Origin: Nanobdellota archaeon | GTDB taxonomy: Archaea; Nanobdellota; Nanobdellia; Pacearchaeales; GW2011-AR1 | DNA length: 16,848 nucleotides | Assembly: GCA_018901675.1 (NCBI GenBank) | Contig: JAHIEH010000011.1 | Span: 1-16,848 of the forward strand | Direction of reading: 5' to 3' | Part shown: positions 6,738 through 14,200 of the stretch, piece after piece | Numbering within the stretch: position 1 is the stretch's first letter | Layout: each line of letters begins with the position of its first letter | The notes under the pieces: generated by a model | The model's input: only the letters and a program-made list of their open reading frames with translations | Told to the model about the DNA's origin: nothing | Database searches by the model: none | Made by a program: the position numbers and the translations under genes

Positions 6738-7462
6738 TTTTCAGATAAATCTAACGTGCTTATTAATTCATCAGGGAGGAGATTATTTAATTCTTTCTCA
6801 TTTCTTTTTATCCTAAAATAAGCCGAATAAACTTTGTCCCCCACTAATTCTAAAAAATCTTTTTTATGGTAAATTTGATTAGAAAAAAGGCATTTTATTA
6901 AGTATAACTCTCTTAACCTTAAGACCATAGAATAAACAATGCCGTCAGGGATATTCATGTTATTCTCTTTGCACATTTTTACAGCATCTTTGTTTATCTT
7001 AAAAATCCTATCCATCTCCGGGAGGCTTTTTTTAATATTGAACTTGTATTTTTTAATCCTATATTTCTCAATTAATTCTTTGTTGAAAATAACTCTCATC
7101 TCTTTTAGAATGCTTAAGTAATTCAGGTTATTTGGCAAGTTTTTTGAAAAAGAACTCTCTGAAACTAAAAGAATTTCATAATTATTATGATTAATAAGTT
7201 TATTTGTATCTTTTGTAAGAATTAAAATGTCTATATCACTATTAAAATCAAAATCCCCTCTTGAGTAGCTGCCGAATAAATACATCCCTTTTACCTCTTC
7301 ATTTAAATCATGCTTGAATATAATTTCAAAAACGTCCTGAGCAATCTTCTCTTTTGATGGCTCGAAAAGAGTTACAACTACCTGCTTGTTTAGCCAGCTT
7401 CTAGGCAATAAAACCCCTGCCGAGGTTCCAACCTCTCTTGTCTGCTTTGTTATAGTTTCCAT
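6713..7462 (-). CDS. MNT-type nucleotidyltransferase with N-terminal AbrB-like domain
   Basis: 249 residues. Residues 1-35 (TKQTREVGTSAGVLLPRSWLNKQVVVTL) form an AbrB/DUF2080-like DNA-binding swapped-hairpin segment, as seen in archaeal antitoxin-like proteins. Residues 60-80 carry the nucleotidyltransferase motif GSYSRGDFDFNSDID, with G64, S65, D76 and D78. The expected third acidic position appears as E96 in NYEILLV. The rest (about 115-249) is a helical domain. Proteins of this type pair with HEPN toxins, and some MNTs AMPylate their partner. That role is inferred here. It overlaps the 88-residue gene downstream. Two tandem palindromes cover the start codon region, which suggests that the protein represses its own gene through its N-terminal domain. 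Confidence 0.8.
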   Translation of the reverse strand: METITKQTREVGTSAGVLLPRSWLNKQVVVTLFEPSKEKIAQDVFEIIFKHDLNEEVKGMYLFGSYSRGDFDFNSDIDILILTKDTNKLINHNNYEILLVSESSFSKNLPNNLNYLSILKEMRVIFNKELIEKYRIKKYKFNIKKSLPEMDRIFKINKDAVKMCKENNMNIPDGIVYSMVLRLRELYLIKCLFSNQIYHKKDFLELVGDKVYSAYFRIKRNEKELNNLLPDELISTLDLSEKWLKELKG

Positions 7463-7481
7463 ATTATAATATATTATAATA
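7461..7481. promoter_or_regulatory. Tandem palindromic operator at the nucleotidyltransferase start
   Basis: The self-complementary decamer TATTATAATA occurs twice without a gap, at 7462-7471 and 7472-7481, next to the start codon (7460-7462, - strand). A TATA box ATTTAAAT at 7489-7496 places the expected transcript start inside the repeat, so a bound protein would block transcription. The encoded protein has an AbrB-like N-terminus, making autoregulation plausible. Confidence 0.6.
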
Positions 7482-7488
7482 CATTACT

Positions 7489-7496
7489 ATTTAAAT
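7489..7496 (-). promoter_or_regulatory. TATA box of the nucleotidyltransferase operon
   Basis: ATTTAAAT is centred about 30 bases upstream of the start codon at 7462 on the - strand, predicting a transcript start a few bases before the ATG. Confidence 0.55.
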
Positions 7497-7557
7497 CTTT
7501 TGTTAGAGGGAAAACAGTGATGTTGAGAGTGCGGGATTTGAGGTGGAGTGAGCAAAA

Positions 7558-7567
7558 TATTTAAAAG
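7558..7567 (+). promoter_or_regulatory. TATA box towards the AbrB gene
   Basis: TATTTAAAAG is the best TATA-like box on the + strand of this divergent intergenic region. It predicts a transcript start near 7588 and so a leader of about 100 bases before the AbrB start at 7692, unusually long for this window. Confidence 0.5.
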
Positions 7568-7600
7568 TAGGAAAATCTTACTTTCTTACAATATGGACAT

Positions 7601-7686
7601 CAAAAAGTCCTTGAGTATTTGTTTGGACTTTTGGATGATCCAAAATTAAACCACAAAAAGCACCACACCCTAAAAAATGTGGTTTA
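7601..7686 (+). promoter_or_regulatory. Three stacked inverted repeats in the AbrB leader
   Basis: AAAAGTCC (7603-7610) pairs with GGACTTTT (7625-7632). TTTTGGAT (7629-7636) pairs perfectly with ATCCAAAA (7638-7645) around a single G. TAAACCACA (7647-7655) pairs with TGTGGTTTA (7678-7686). The first two share bases and are mutually exclusive. The third covers the upstream in-frame ATG at 7677 and ends six bases before the ATG at 7692. They could act in RNA as a structured leader or in DNA as operators. Confidence 0.55.
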
Positions 7687-7691
7687 GATTT

Positions 7692-7898
7692 ATGGACATC
7701 ACAAAGATAAGTTCAAAAGGCCAAATTGTAATTCCTCAAAAGATGAGGGATGAATTAAACTTAGGTGAAGGTTCAATAGTAGCAATAGATACTACAAATG
7801 AAATGGTAATCTTAAAAAAAATAGATATTGACTTAGTAAAGCAATTCAATAACAGCCTATTAGACTTAAAAAAAGGCAAGATAAAAAGAGTTGCTTAA
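7692..7898 (+). CDS. AbrB/SpoVT-family antitoxin without visible toxin
   Basis: 68 residues from the ATG at 7692. The in-frame ATG at 7677 adds only MWFRF and lies inside a predicted stem. The N-terminal half (ITKISSKGQIVIPQKMRDELNLGEG) is the canonical AbrB swapped-hairpin DNA-binding domain. The C-terminal FNNSLLDLKKGKIKRVA is the short tail that in archaeal pairs binds a RelE- or PIN-type toxin. The stop overlaps an ATG (TAATG, 7896-7900) as if a toxin followed, but that frame stops after three codons (ATG ATT GCT TAA). No toxin can be seen before the opposing gene at 7962. It is therefore an orphan antitoxin, or a free-standing regulator. Confidence 0.85.
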   Translation: MDITKISSKGQIVIPQKMRDELNLGEGSIVAIDTTNEMVILKKIDIDLVKQFNNSLLDLKKGKIKRVA

Positions 7899-7961
7899 TG
7901 ATTGCTTAATTTATTGAGAATTAATACTTTCTTAACAAACTTTCAAGATATTTCTTAAATT

Positions 7962-8300
7962 TTATTCCTTTCCCTGCATCTCATAATCGGTAATCATCAA
8001 CTTGGAAGGGGAATTTCCCCTTAATTTTTCTGCTAATGGCTCAAATTTTGGGTTTATATTATAACAGTGATTGATTAATCCCTTGGTTGCATAATCTTCT
8101 GCAAAATTAAGAATGACTGCAAATTGTGTTTTATTATAACACATTAATTTTAATATTGGAACACTTATGTTGTCTATTAACTCCAGTTTAAAACCTTCTT
8201 TAGTCTTAAAATGTTCAATTAAATAATCATCAATCTTCTTTACAAGTTCGCTTAATTCCTGTTCTCTACTGGAATTATTTGAAGGGGCTTTGTCTTGCAT
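7962..8300 (-). CDS. Conserved-looking protein of unknown function, possibly frameshifted near its end
   Basis: 112 residues, soluble, mixed alpha/beta, with a polar Ser/Asn-rich start and a helix (ELSELVKKIDDYLIEHF). Strands follow around LKLELID and ILKLMCYNKTQFAVILNFAED. No known motif is recognised. Transcription is probably leaderless from CTTAAAAA at 8321-8328, centred about 25 bases upstream. The frame ends MQGKE-stop. One base of slippage in the GGGAAAGG run (about 7966-7973) would instead give GKGIKFKKYLESLLRKY, ending at 7921, a much more protein-like C-terminus. A recent or sequencing frameshift is therefore possible. Confidence 0.65.
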   Translation of the reverse strand: MQDKAPSNNSSREQELSELVKKIDDYLIEHFKTKEGFKLELIDNISVPILKLMCYNKTQFAVILNFAEDYATKGLINHCYNINPKFEPLAEKLRGNSPSKLMITDYEMQGKE

Positions 8301-8320
8301 GATATTAGGGGTTTTTTGAA

Positions 8321-8328
8321 TTTTTAAG
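8321..8328 (-). promoter_or_regulatory. TATA box of the 7962-8300 gene
   Basis: CTTAAAAA on the - strand, centred about 25 bases before the start codon at 8300, indicates a leaderless transcript. Confidence 0.5.
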
Positions 8329-8350
8329 AATTATTATAGTCTATTATGGT

Positions 8351-9331
8351 TCAAAGAGATTTTACACCTAATAACTTGCAAATTGGCTTATATTGTTTCC
8401 ACAATATTTCAAGCTCTTTTCTGGAATCTTCATTTTGTTCCTCTTCCATATTCATCTCTATTTGATCCATCAACCCCCAACATCGCCCATTAATAAAATC
8501 CCCTCTCCATAACGCTGCAAATCGCTTATATTCTGGGAGGCAATCTAGTGATAAAGAAAATGCTTCAAAGTCTTCTAAAAATTTTTGTATTTCTCCATTT
8601 CCTTCCCATGATTCATATCCTAATTTTTTACTCATTCTTCTTGCAGTCTTGAATCTACCTTCAACTTCTATTTGTGATTTATCTTTCTCTTTACCTGTTT
8701 GGGGAAATCTTTCTAAAAAGTTTATTATACTACCAGGCTTTTCTTTAACCTCTTTACTAATAGCTGCGCCATACCAATTTTTTATATACTCATCTTCCTC
8801 TTTTTCTGAAAGCAAATAAAAAAGCCCTCTTTCTGGTTGGTCATAAGAATCAAACAAAGGAACCCCCGCAAAATCAAGATAAACCTCTGCATCTTCTCCT
8901 TTTCTTTCATTTTCATAATCATCTTCACAAGTTATGATCAAGTTAAGAGAGGTTTCCAAGAATTTCTTTTCATCAGGATTAAAAGCAGCATAAATACCGC
9001 CTAAAGATTCCAAGAATAGCTCTTGATCATCAATATCTCTTATCTCTCCGGACCTTATTCTATCATAAAAATGATAAGATCTTAAGGCTAATTCTCCAAT
9101 ATTATAAGCTTTCTTATATGTTTTTAATGCTTCCTCTTTCTCTCCAGCGCCCCCCAAGGCTAGTGCTTGTTTTACCATTTGCCCCTTTTTTCTATAATAA
9201 TCAGCAACTTCCAAACTTTTTTCTTTGGGAAATATTTTAGGGAATTCACGAACAAATGCTGCTCTTTCTTCTTCTGTTGGAAGCCCATTTAATAATTTCT
9301 CTAATCGTTGGGGCGTGATTTTTTTCGCCAT
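8351..9331 (-). CDS. Soluble helical protein with a TPR-like segment, function unknown
   Basis: 326 residues, no signal peptide and no membrane helix, strongly acidic and helical. Residues about 44-82 (YYRKKGQMVKQALALG...EALKTYKKAYNIGELAL) look like a pair of TPR-type helices. Several Trp and Cys residues lie near the C-terminus (WRGDFINGRCWGLMDQ). I do not recognise catalytic motifs. Its GC-richer, Lys/Glu-rich composition is unremarkable. No Shine-Dalgarno site is seen before the ATG at 9331, and a TATA box at the leaderless distance is not obvious. The 112-base gap to the divergent methyltransferase contains the palindromic CCCTAGGG (9359-9366). It may act as a scaffold or adaptor, but this is only inferred from the helical repeats. 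Confidence 0.7.
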   Translation of the reverse strand: MAKKITPQRLEKLLNGLPTEEERAAFVREFPKIFPKEKSLEVADYYRKKGQMVKQALALGGAGEKEEALKTYKKAYNIGELALRSYHFYDRIRSGEIRDIDDQELFLESLGGIYAAFNPDEKKFLETSLNLIITCEDDYENERKGEDAEVYLDFAGVPLFDSYDQPERGLFYLLSEKEEDEYIKNWYGAAISKEVKEKPGSIINFLERFPQTGKEKDKSQIEVEGRFKTARRMSKKLGYESWEGNGEIQKFLEDFEAFSLSLDCLPEYKRFAALWRGDFINGRCWGLMDQIEMNMEEEQNEDSRKELEILWKQYKPICKLLGVKSL

Positions 9332-9428
9332 TTTATATTGTTTATCAGAACTCTTTTTCCCTAGGGGATAAAAATAACATAAATCAGGAGTTTAAAAAGT
9401 TAATCCTTCCCCTTCCCCCCTCGCAAGA

Positions 9429-9436
9429 TTTAAGTA
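9429..9436 (+). promoter_or_regulatory. TATA box of the methyltransferase gene
   Basis: TTTAAGTA predicts a transcript start near 9458, leaving a leader of about 20 bases that contains CCAGGAAC, a weak Shine-Dalgarno-like site, before the ATG at 9479. Confidence 0.45.
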
Positions 9437-9478
9437 TTATCTTTGAAATGTTATATTAAATCAGTCCAGGAACAAAAA

Positions 9479-10519
9479 ATGGAGAAACCAATTAAAAAAC
9501 CTATTGAAAAAGCCCTTGAGAAAAACTCTAAGGCAGGAAAGCTGTTCTTCAATGAAGAGGATATAAGATGGGCAACTCCGGAAGTTGTTGCAGACTATCG
9601 GGCTGAAAGGCTGAAATGCAAAGTTATTGCCGATATTGGATGCGGGATTGGTTTCCAGACTTTTTCTTTTGCAAAAACGTGCGAAAGGGTTTATGCTGTA
9701 GAAATTGACAAAGAGAAAATGGAAAATGCAAAGAAAAATGCAGAAGCGCTTGGCTTGAAAAATATAAAATTCATTTTGGGAGATGCTTTAGACAAGAAAG
9801 TTGCAGATAAACTGAAGGATTGCGAGATTATCTTTTGCGATACAGACAGACCAATAAATGAAGACGAAAGAAAGATTGAGAGCATAAAACCAGATGTAAA
9901 AAAGTTGATTGAAGCTTACAGCAAAATCACAGACAAGATTGCAATTGAATTCCCCCCGCAAATAAGAGAAATTCCCTTTGACTGCGAGAAAGAGTATATT
10001 TCAGTCAGAGGAAAGCTAAACAGATTAACCATTTATCTCGGGGGTTTGAAAAAAAGCGATAAAAGCGCAGTAGTTCTTCCCAAAAGAGAAGTTCTTAGGG
10101 GGGAGGGAGATAAGAAAGAAAAGAAAAATGTGGGGCAACCAAAACTTCTGAAATATCTTTATGAGATTGACCCTGCAGTAGACAGGGCAGGACTAATTTC
10201 AGAATTGGCAAAAGAAACAGGAGTAAAATTCTGCTACAAAGACAAATTTAGTTTTTTGACATCAGAAAAGCAGACAAAAAGCCCTTTTTTCAGAAATTCA
10301 TTTGAAGTTCTTGATGGTTGTGATTTTAATGACCATGAGATAATTGAAAATCTGAAAAAGCATAATGCCAAGGAAGTTGAATTGAGGTTTAATTTAATCC
10401 CACAGGACTATTGGAAGATAAGAAAAAAATACGAGAGAGAACTTACTGGCGTGGAAAAGATTTATTTATTTAAATCAGGCGATAAAGCAATTATAGCAAA
10501 ACGTTTAGAGAATAATTAA
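9479..10519 (+). CDS. SAM-dependent methyltransferase with THUMP-like domain
   Basis: 346 residues from the ATG at 9479. A longer reading from a TTG at 9443 is less likely because it would begin upstream of the predicted transcript start. A helical N-terminal part with WATPEVVADYRAERL (31-45) leads into a class I Rossmann methyltransferase: motif I DIGCGIG (52-58), the acidic strand-end AVEID (E75, D77), FILGDA (about 97-102) and IIFCDTDRP (about 115-123). The C-terminal 90 residues (SFEVLDGCDFNDHEIIENL...VELRFNLIPQDYWKI...IYLFKSGDKAIIAKR) match the THUMP-like domain that follows such methyltransferases. A nucleic acid or rRNA/tRNA substrate is likely, but not determined here. It is a cytoplasmic, housekeeping-type gene, unlike its surface-protein neighbours. 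Confidence 0.85.
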   Translation: MEKPIKKPIEKALEKNSKAGKLFFNEEDIRWATPEVVADYRAERLKCKVIADIGCGIGFQTFSFAKTCERVYAVEIDKEKMENAKKNAEALGLKNIKFILGDALDKKVADKLKDCEIIFCDTDRPINEDERKIESIKPDVKKLIEAYSKITDKIAIEFPPQIREIPFDCEKEYISVRGKLNRLTIYLGGLKKSDKSAVVLPKREVLRGEGDKKEKKNVGQPKLLKYLYEIDPAVDRAGLISELAKETGVKFCYKDKFSFLTSEKQTKSPFFRNSFEVLDGCDFNDHEIIENLKKHNAKEVELRFNLIPQDYWKIRKKYERELTGVEKIYLFKSGDKAIIAKRLENN

Positions 10520-10572
10520 AACTTCATTAAGTTGAAGTAATTACAAAAAATATGCTTAAAAGAGCAATAATG

Positions 10573-10580
10573 TTTATATA
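10573..10580 (+). promoter_or_regulatory. TATA box of the 10621-14691 pair
   Basis: TTTATATA is the strongest TATA box in the window. The predicted start is near 10602, giving a leader of about 20 bases without a clear Shine-Dalgarno site. A small hairpin (ACTTCA/TGAAGT, 10521-10538) just upstream could belong to the end of the methyltransferase transcript. Confidence 0.6.
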
Positions 10581-10620
10581 GCAAAATAAGTGTTTGTCCT
10601 CATAGAGTTAATAAAATAAA

Positions 10621-11232
10621 ATGATGGAAAAAAGCAGGGCAAATATAATTTTTAGTGTAATTTTGCTTATTTTGATAATTAATTCGGTTTATGCAATAAC
10701 TGCGAGCATTGGAAATGCTAGGATGATTTTAAGAGCAGAGGTAGGTGATGTTATTGAGAGGTCTATTCTTGTTAAAAATGTGAATTCTGTTCCGGTGAAT
10801 ATAACCTTGACTGTTACAGGAGATTTAGAAAAGGAGATAAAACTTGCAGAAACAAGTTTTATTCTTGAAGCAGGGAAGGAAAAAAACGCCCAATTCAGCG
10901 TAGATGTAACAAAAAAAGGCACTTTTGAAAGCAAGATTAATGTTGGTTTTATGCCTATTGGCGGAAAAAATGGGGCTGGGCTTAGCTCTACTATAATTAT
11001 CATTGCTTCTGGGGAAGGAGAGATGCAAGATGGGGAAAATGATGGTAATACTATGGGAATAACCGGAGGGGCAATTTCTCTGGATAGCATAAAGAATATA
11101 GTAGGTGATAATACAAAATTGCTATTATTCAACTTAGCAGTAACCATCGCCCTGTTAATTGCTTTAATAATCATCCTTAAGAAGATAAAAAAAAGAAGGC
11201 AGAATAAATCAAGAAATAGGGGGAGAAAATGA
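10621..11232 (+). CDS. Small membrane-anchored beta-sandwich protein
   Basis: 203 residues: signal peptide (1-25, NIIFSVILLILIINSVYA), then one NEW3/CARDB-like beta-sandwich (about 27-135) whose GDVIERSILVKNVNSVPVNITLTVTGDL is typical of archaeal surface proteins. The motif GITGGAI follows at 146-152, then a membrane helix (about 165-185) and a very basic tail ending KRRQNKSRNRGRK. The same plan and motif occur in the protein at 845-1558. The ATG at 10624 is an alternative start. The large protein at 11260 begins 27 bases after the stop, so the two are probably one transcript. It may act as a membrane-side partner or anchor for that protein, by inference only. Confidence 0.85.
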   Translation: MMEKSRANIIFSVILLILIINSVYAITASIGNARMILRAEVGDVIERSILVKNVNSVPVNITLTVTGDLEKEIKLAETSFILEAGKEKNAQFSVDVTKKGTFESKINVGFMPIGGKNGAGLSSTIIIIASGEGEMQDGENDGNTMGITGGAISLDSIKNIVGDNTKLLLFNLAVTIALLIALIIILKKIKKRRQNKSRNRGRK

Positions 11233-11259
11233 AGCCTAAAGAAAGAGAAAAACAACAAA

Positions 11260-14200
11260 ATGAAAAATAAATTTTTGTTTTTAATTATAATAGCATGTTT
11301 GTTAGTTAATTTTAGTTTTGCTGCTGCGAGCCAGGGAAAAGTGGCATATATAGTAAAAAGCACTTTGGACTTTAATGGAGATGAAACAGGAATAAAAAAT
11401 GCGCTGATAAATGAGGGATATAATGTTAGTGTTTTTGATGATGATGATTCAATTAATGTAGTGGGTTATGATTTGATTATTGTCGGACAGGATATTTTAG
11501 ACAGCAGAAGTATTTTTGACAGCAAAAACAAAAAAACAATTTTCTTGAGCAAATCTGCTGCACAAAGAGCGGGATTGAGCAAAGCAAGTGGATTTACTGC
11601 AGACACGGGAAAGGTTGTGATTACAAACATAACACATCAAATAACAGATGAGTTCACCTTGGGAGAAAGAAATATTTATACTGAAAACGGGGAAACAGGA
11701 TATCTAACAGGTTGTAAGGCACTAAATGCAGAAAGTTTAATCTATAAAAATTACAATTATAGAAGTGTTCTGCTTATATTAAATAAGAATGCGTTTTTGC
11801 TTGATAGTGGAAGTTGCACTAAAAGAAACATTCCTCTAAATGAAAGAAATGCATTTTTTGGAGCCTATCAGGCAAGCAAATGGAAGTCAGATGCAAAAAC
11901 TCTTTTCCTTAACACTGTAAATTGGGTTTTACTAGGCGAAGATAAAGATAAAGACGGCTATTATAGTGATGATGACTGCAATGACAGCAATGCAAACATA
12001 CATCCAGGAGCAACCGAAATTCCTTATAATCATGTTAATGAAAACTGCAGTGATATAATGGATTTAGCAGATGTAGACAAAGATGGCTATTGCAAACTTG
12101 GATATGAAATAGAAAATGCAACACTTCAATGCAATAAAGAAACAAGCAGTATCGGAACAGACTGCAATGATAATGATGCAAGTATAAATCCAGGAGCAAT
12201 TAATAGTTTAAAAAATTGTATAAATGAAGCTCCTTTTTTAAAGAGCAATCTTCCAAATTTAACATGGAATGAAGATACAAACGCAAGTTTGAATTTAAAT
12301 CTGTATTTTTCAGACCCAGATAATGATACTTTAATTTATAGTGTTTATGACACTTCACCAGACCAAAACATAACTGTAAATATCTTTAATGGAATTGCGA
12401 CTTTTGCAGTTACTGAAAATTGGAATGGTAATGATTGGCTGATTTTTAAAGCAGAAGATTCTGGAGGGCTTTATAATATCAGCAATAACATAATCCTAAC
12501 TGTTCTTGCTGTGAATGATGCTCCTGTTCTGCAACCAATTGGAGATGTTTATGCTGTTGAGGGGCAGATAGCAGAGATAACTGCTATAGCAACAGACCCT
12601 GAGAATGATAATTTAACTTACTCAATAAATGACACAAGATTTGTAAAAAATGCAAGTGTTTTCAGCTGGCAGACACAAATAGGAAATGCTGGACTATACA
12701 AGGTAAAAGTAAGTGTAAGTGATGGAAATTTAAGCTCAAACAAAGATGTTAATGTTAATATTATTCCCAAAATCGTGATAAATGAGTTTGTTCCTAATCC
12801 TTTAGAGGGATATGATTGGGTGGAAGTTTATAATCCATCAAACAAAAGTGTTGATTTGAGCACATGTATTTTAAGAGATGGAACAGAAACAAATCATCTT
12901 GATTTAACAGGAACTATAAGTGGAAAGGCATTTTTAGCTGTAGATTGGGATAATAAATTGAATAAAGAATCGCCAGATGGAGATATAATAAAACTTTATT
13001 GCCATGATATTTTGATAGATGAGATAAGTTATGGTAAATATGATGAAGGGGGGGTAAATAATCTTGATTCTATTGGAGATGGAAAAAGTGCAGGAAGAAA
13101 CCCAGATGGAAACGACACTGACAAAAAAGAAGATTGGCAAATATTTGAACATCCTACAAAAAACCTTCCAAATAATGCAGACATGGTTCTCCCTATTGTA
13201 ACATTAATCAGTCCTGCAAATGAAAGTTTGTTTAATGTGAGAGATGTTTTATTCAAGTTCTTAACAATTGACAATACAGATGAACTGCAATGTAGCCTTT
13301 ATTTGAATAATATTGTTAAAAGCAATAGAACAGCGCAGAACAATACTGAAGAAGAATTTGGTGTTAGCAATTTGGCAGATGGGAATTATTTATGGAATGT
13401 TAAATGTTCTGACGGAACAAATTCTGTTTTCGCAAATCAAAGCAGAAGTTTCAACATAAGTGCTCCTGATTCCCCAATTATCAATGTCATACTTGATAAA
13501 ACAGTAGATGAAGGAATCCTGCTTCAATTTACAGTAAGTGCAAATGATAGCGACAGCGATTTATCAAAATTGAAATTTTCTATAGATAACAAGCCAGAGG
13601 GGGCAGAATTTACAGATAATTTGAATGGGAGTGCAATATTTTCCTGGACTCCTAGTTATAATCAGTCAGGAATTCATTATCCTATTTTTATTGTAAAAGA
13701 CGAAACGAATTTAACAAGCTCACAAAGTATGAAAATAACCGTGAGAGATGTAAAAGCGCCTCCTCAATTCAGTGATATTGACTTGTGCAGCAACATAACT
13801 CCTGAACTAGAAATAACTATCAAAGAGCCGGACAATGGAGACAAGTTCAAGTTTGGAGAAACAATTGATGCAAAAGTAAGGATAAAGAATAATGCTAATG
13901 AGGACTTGGATGTTGATGTTACTGCTTATTTATATGATACAACTGAAGAAAAAATAATTGAAGATGATAAAGGCAGTGTTGATGTTGATAAGGGAGACAG
14001 TGAAGATGCAGAATTGAGCATAAAAGTTCCAGATGACATTGATGAGGAAGATGATTATGTTATATTTGTAAAAGCAGAAGGGAATGGAGATTTTTGCAAT
14101 TCTAAATATGTTGAGATTGAAATTGAGAGAGAAGAAGACATGGTTATAATTGACAGTATTAAGATATCCCCTCAAATAACCTATCCTGGAGGCGATTTAG

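Noticed and set aside
9359..9366. CCCTAGGG palindrome between the divergent genes at 9331 and 9479
   Set aside because: An 8-base palindrome alone is too short to claim as an operator; only noted in the neighbouring gene entry.
11229..11270. 13-codon frame MKPKEREKQQNEK with an ATGA overlap to the preceding stop
   Set aside because: It overlaps the start of the giant protein in another frame and is too short and low in complexity to support as a gene.
10689..11363. 224-codon frame on the - strand, very hydrophobic
   Set aside because: It lies opposite two well-supported genes (10621-11232 and 11260-14691) with signal peptides and recognised domains. Its Phe/Leu/Ile richness is that expected from antisense of Lys/Glu-rich coding DNA.
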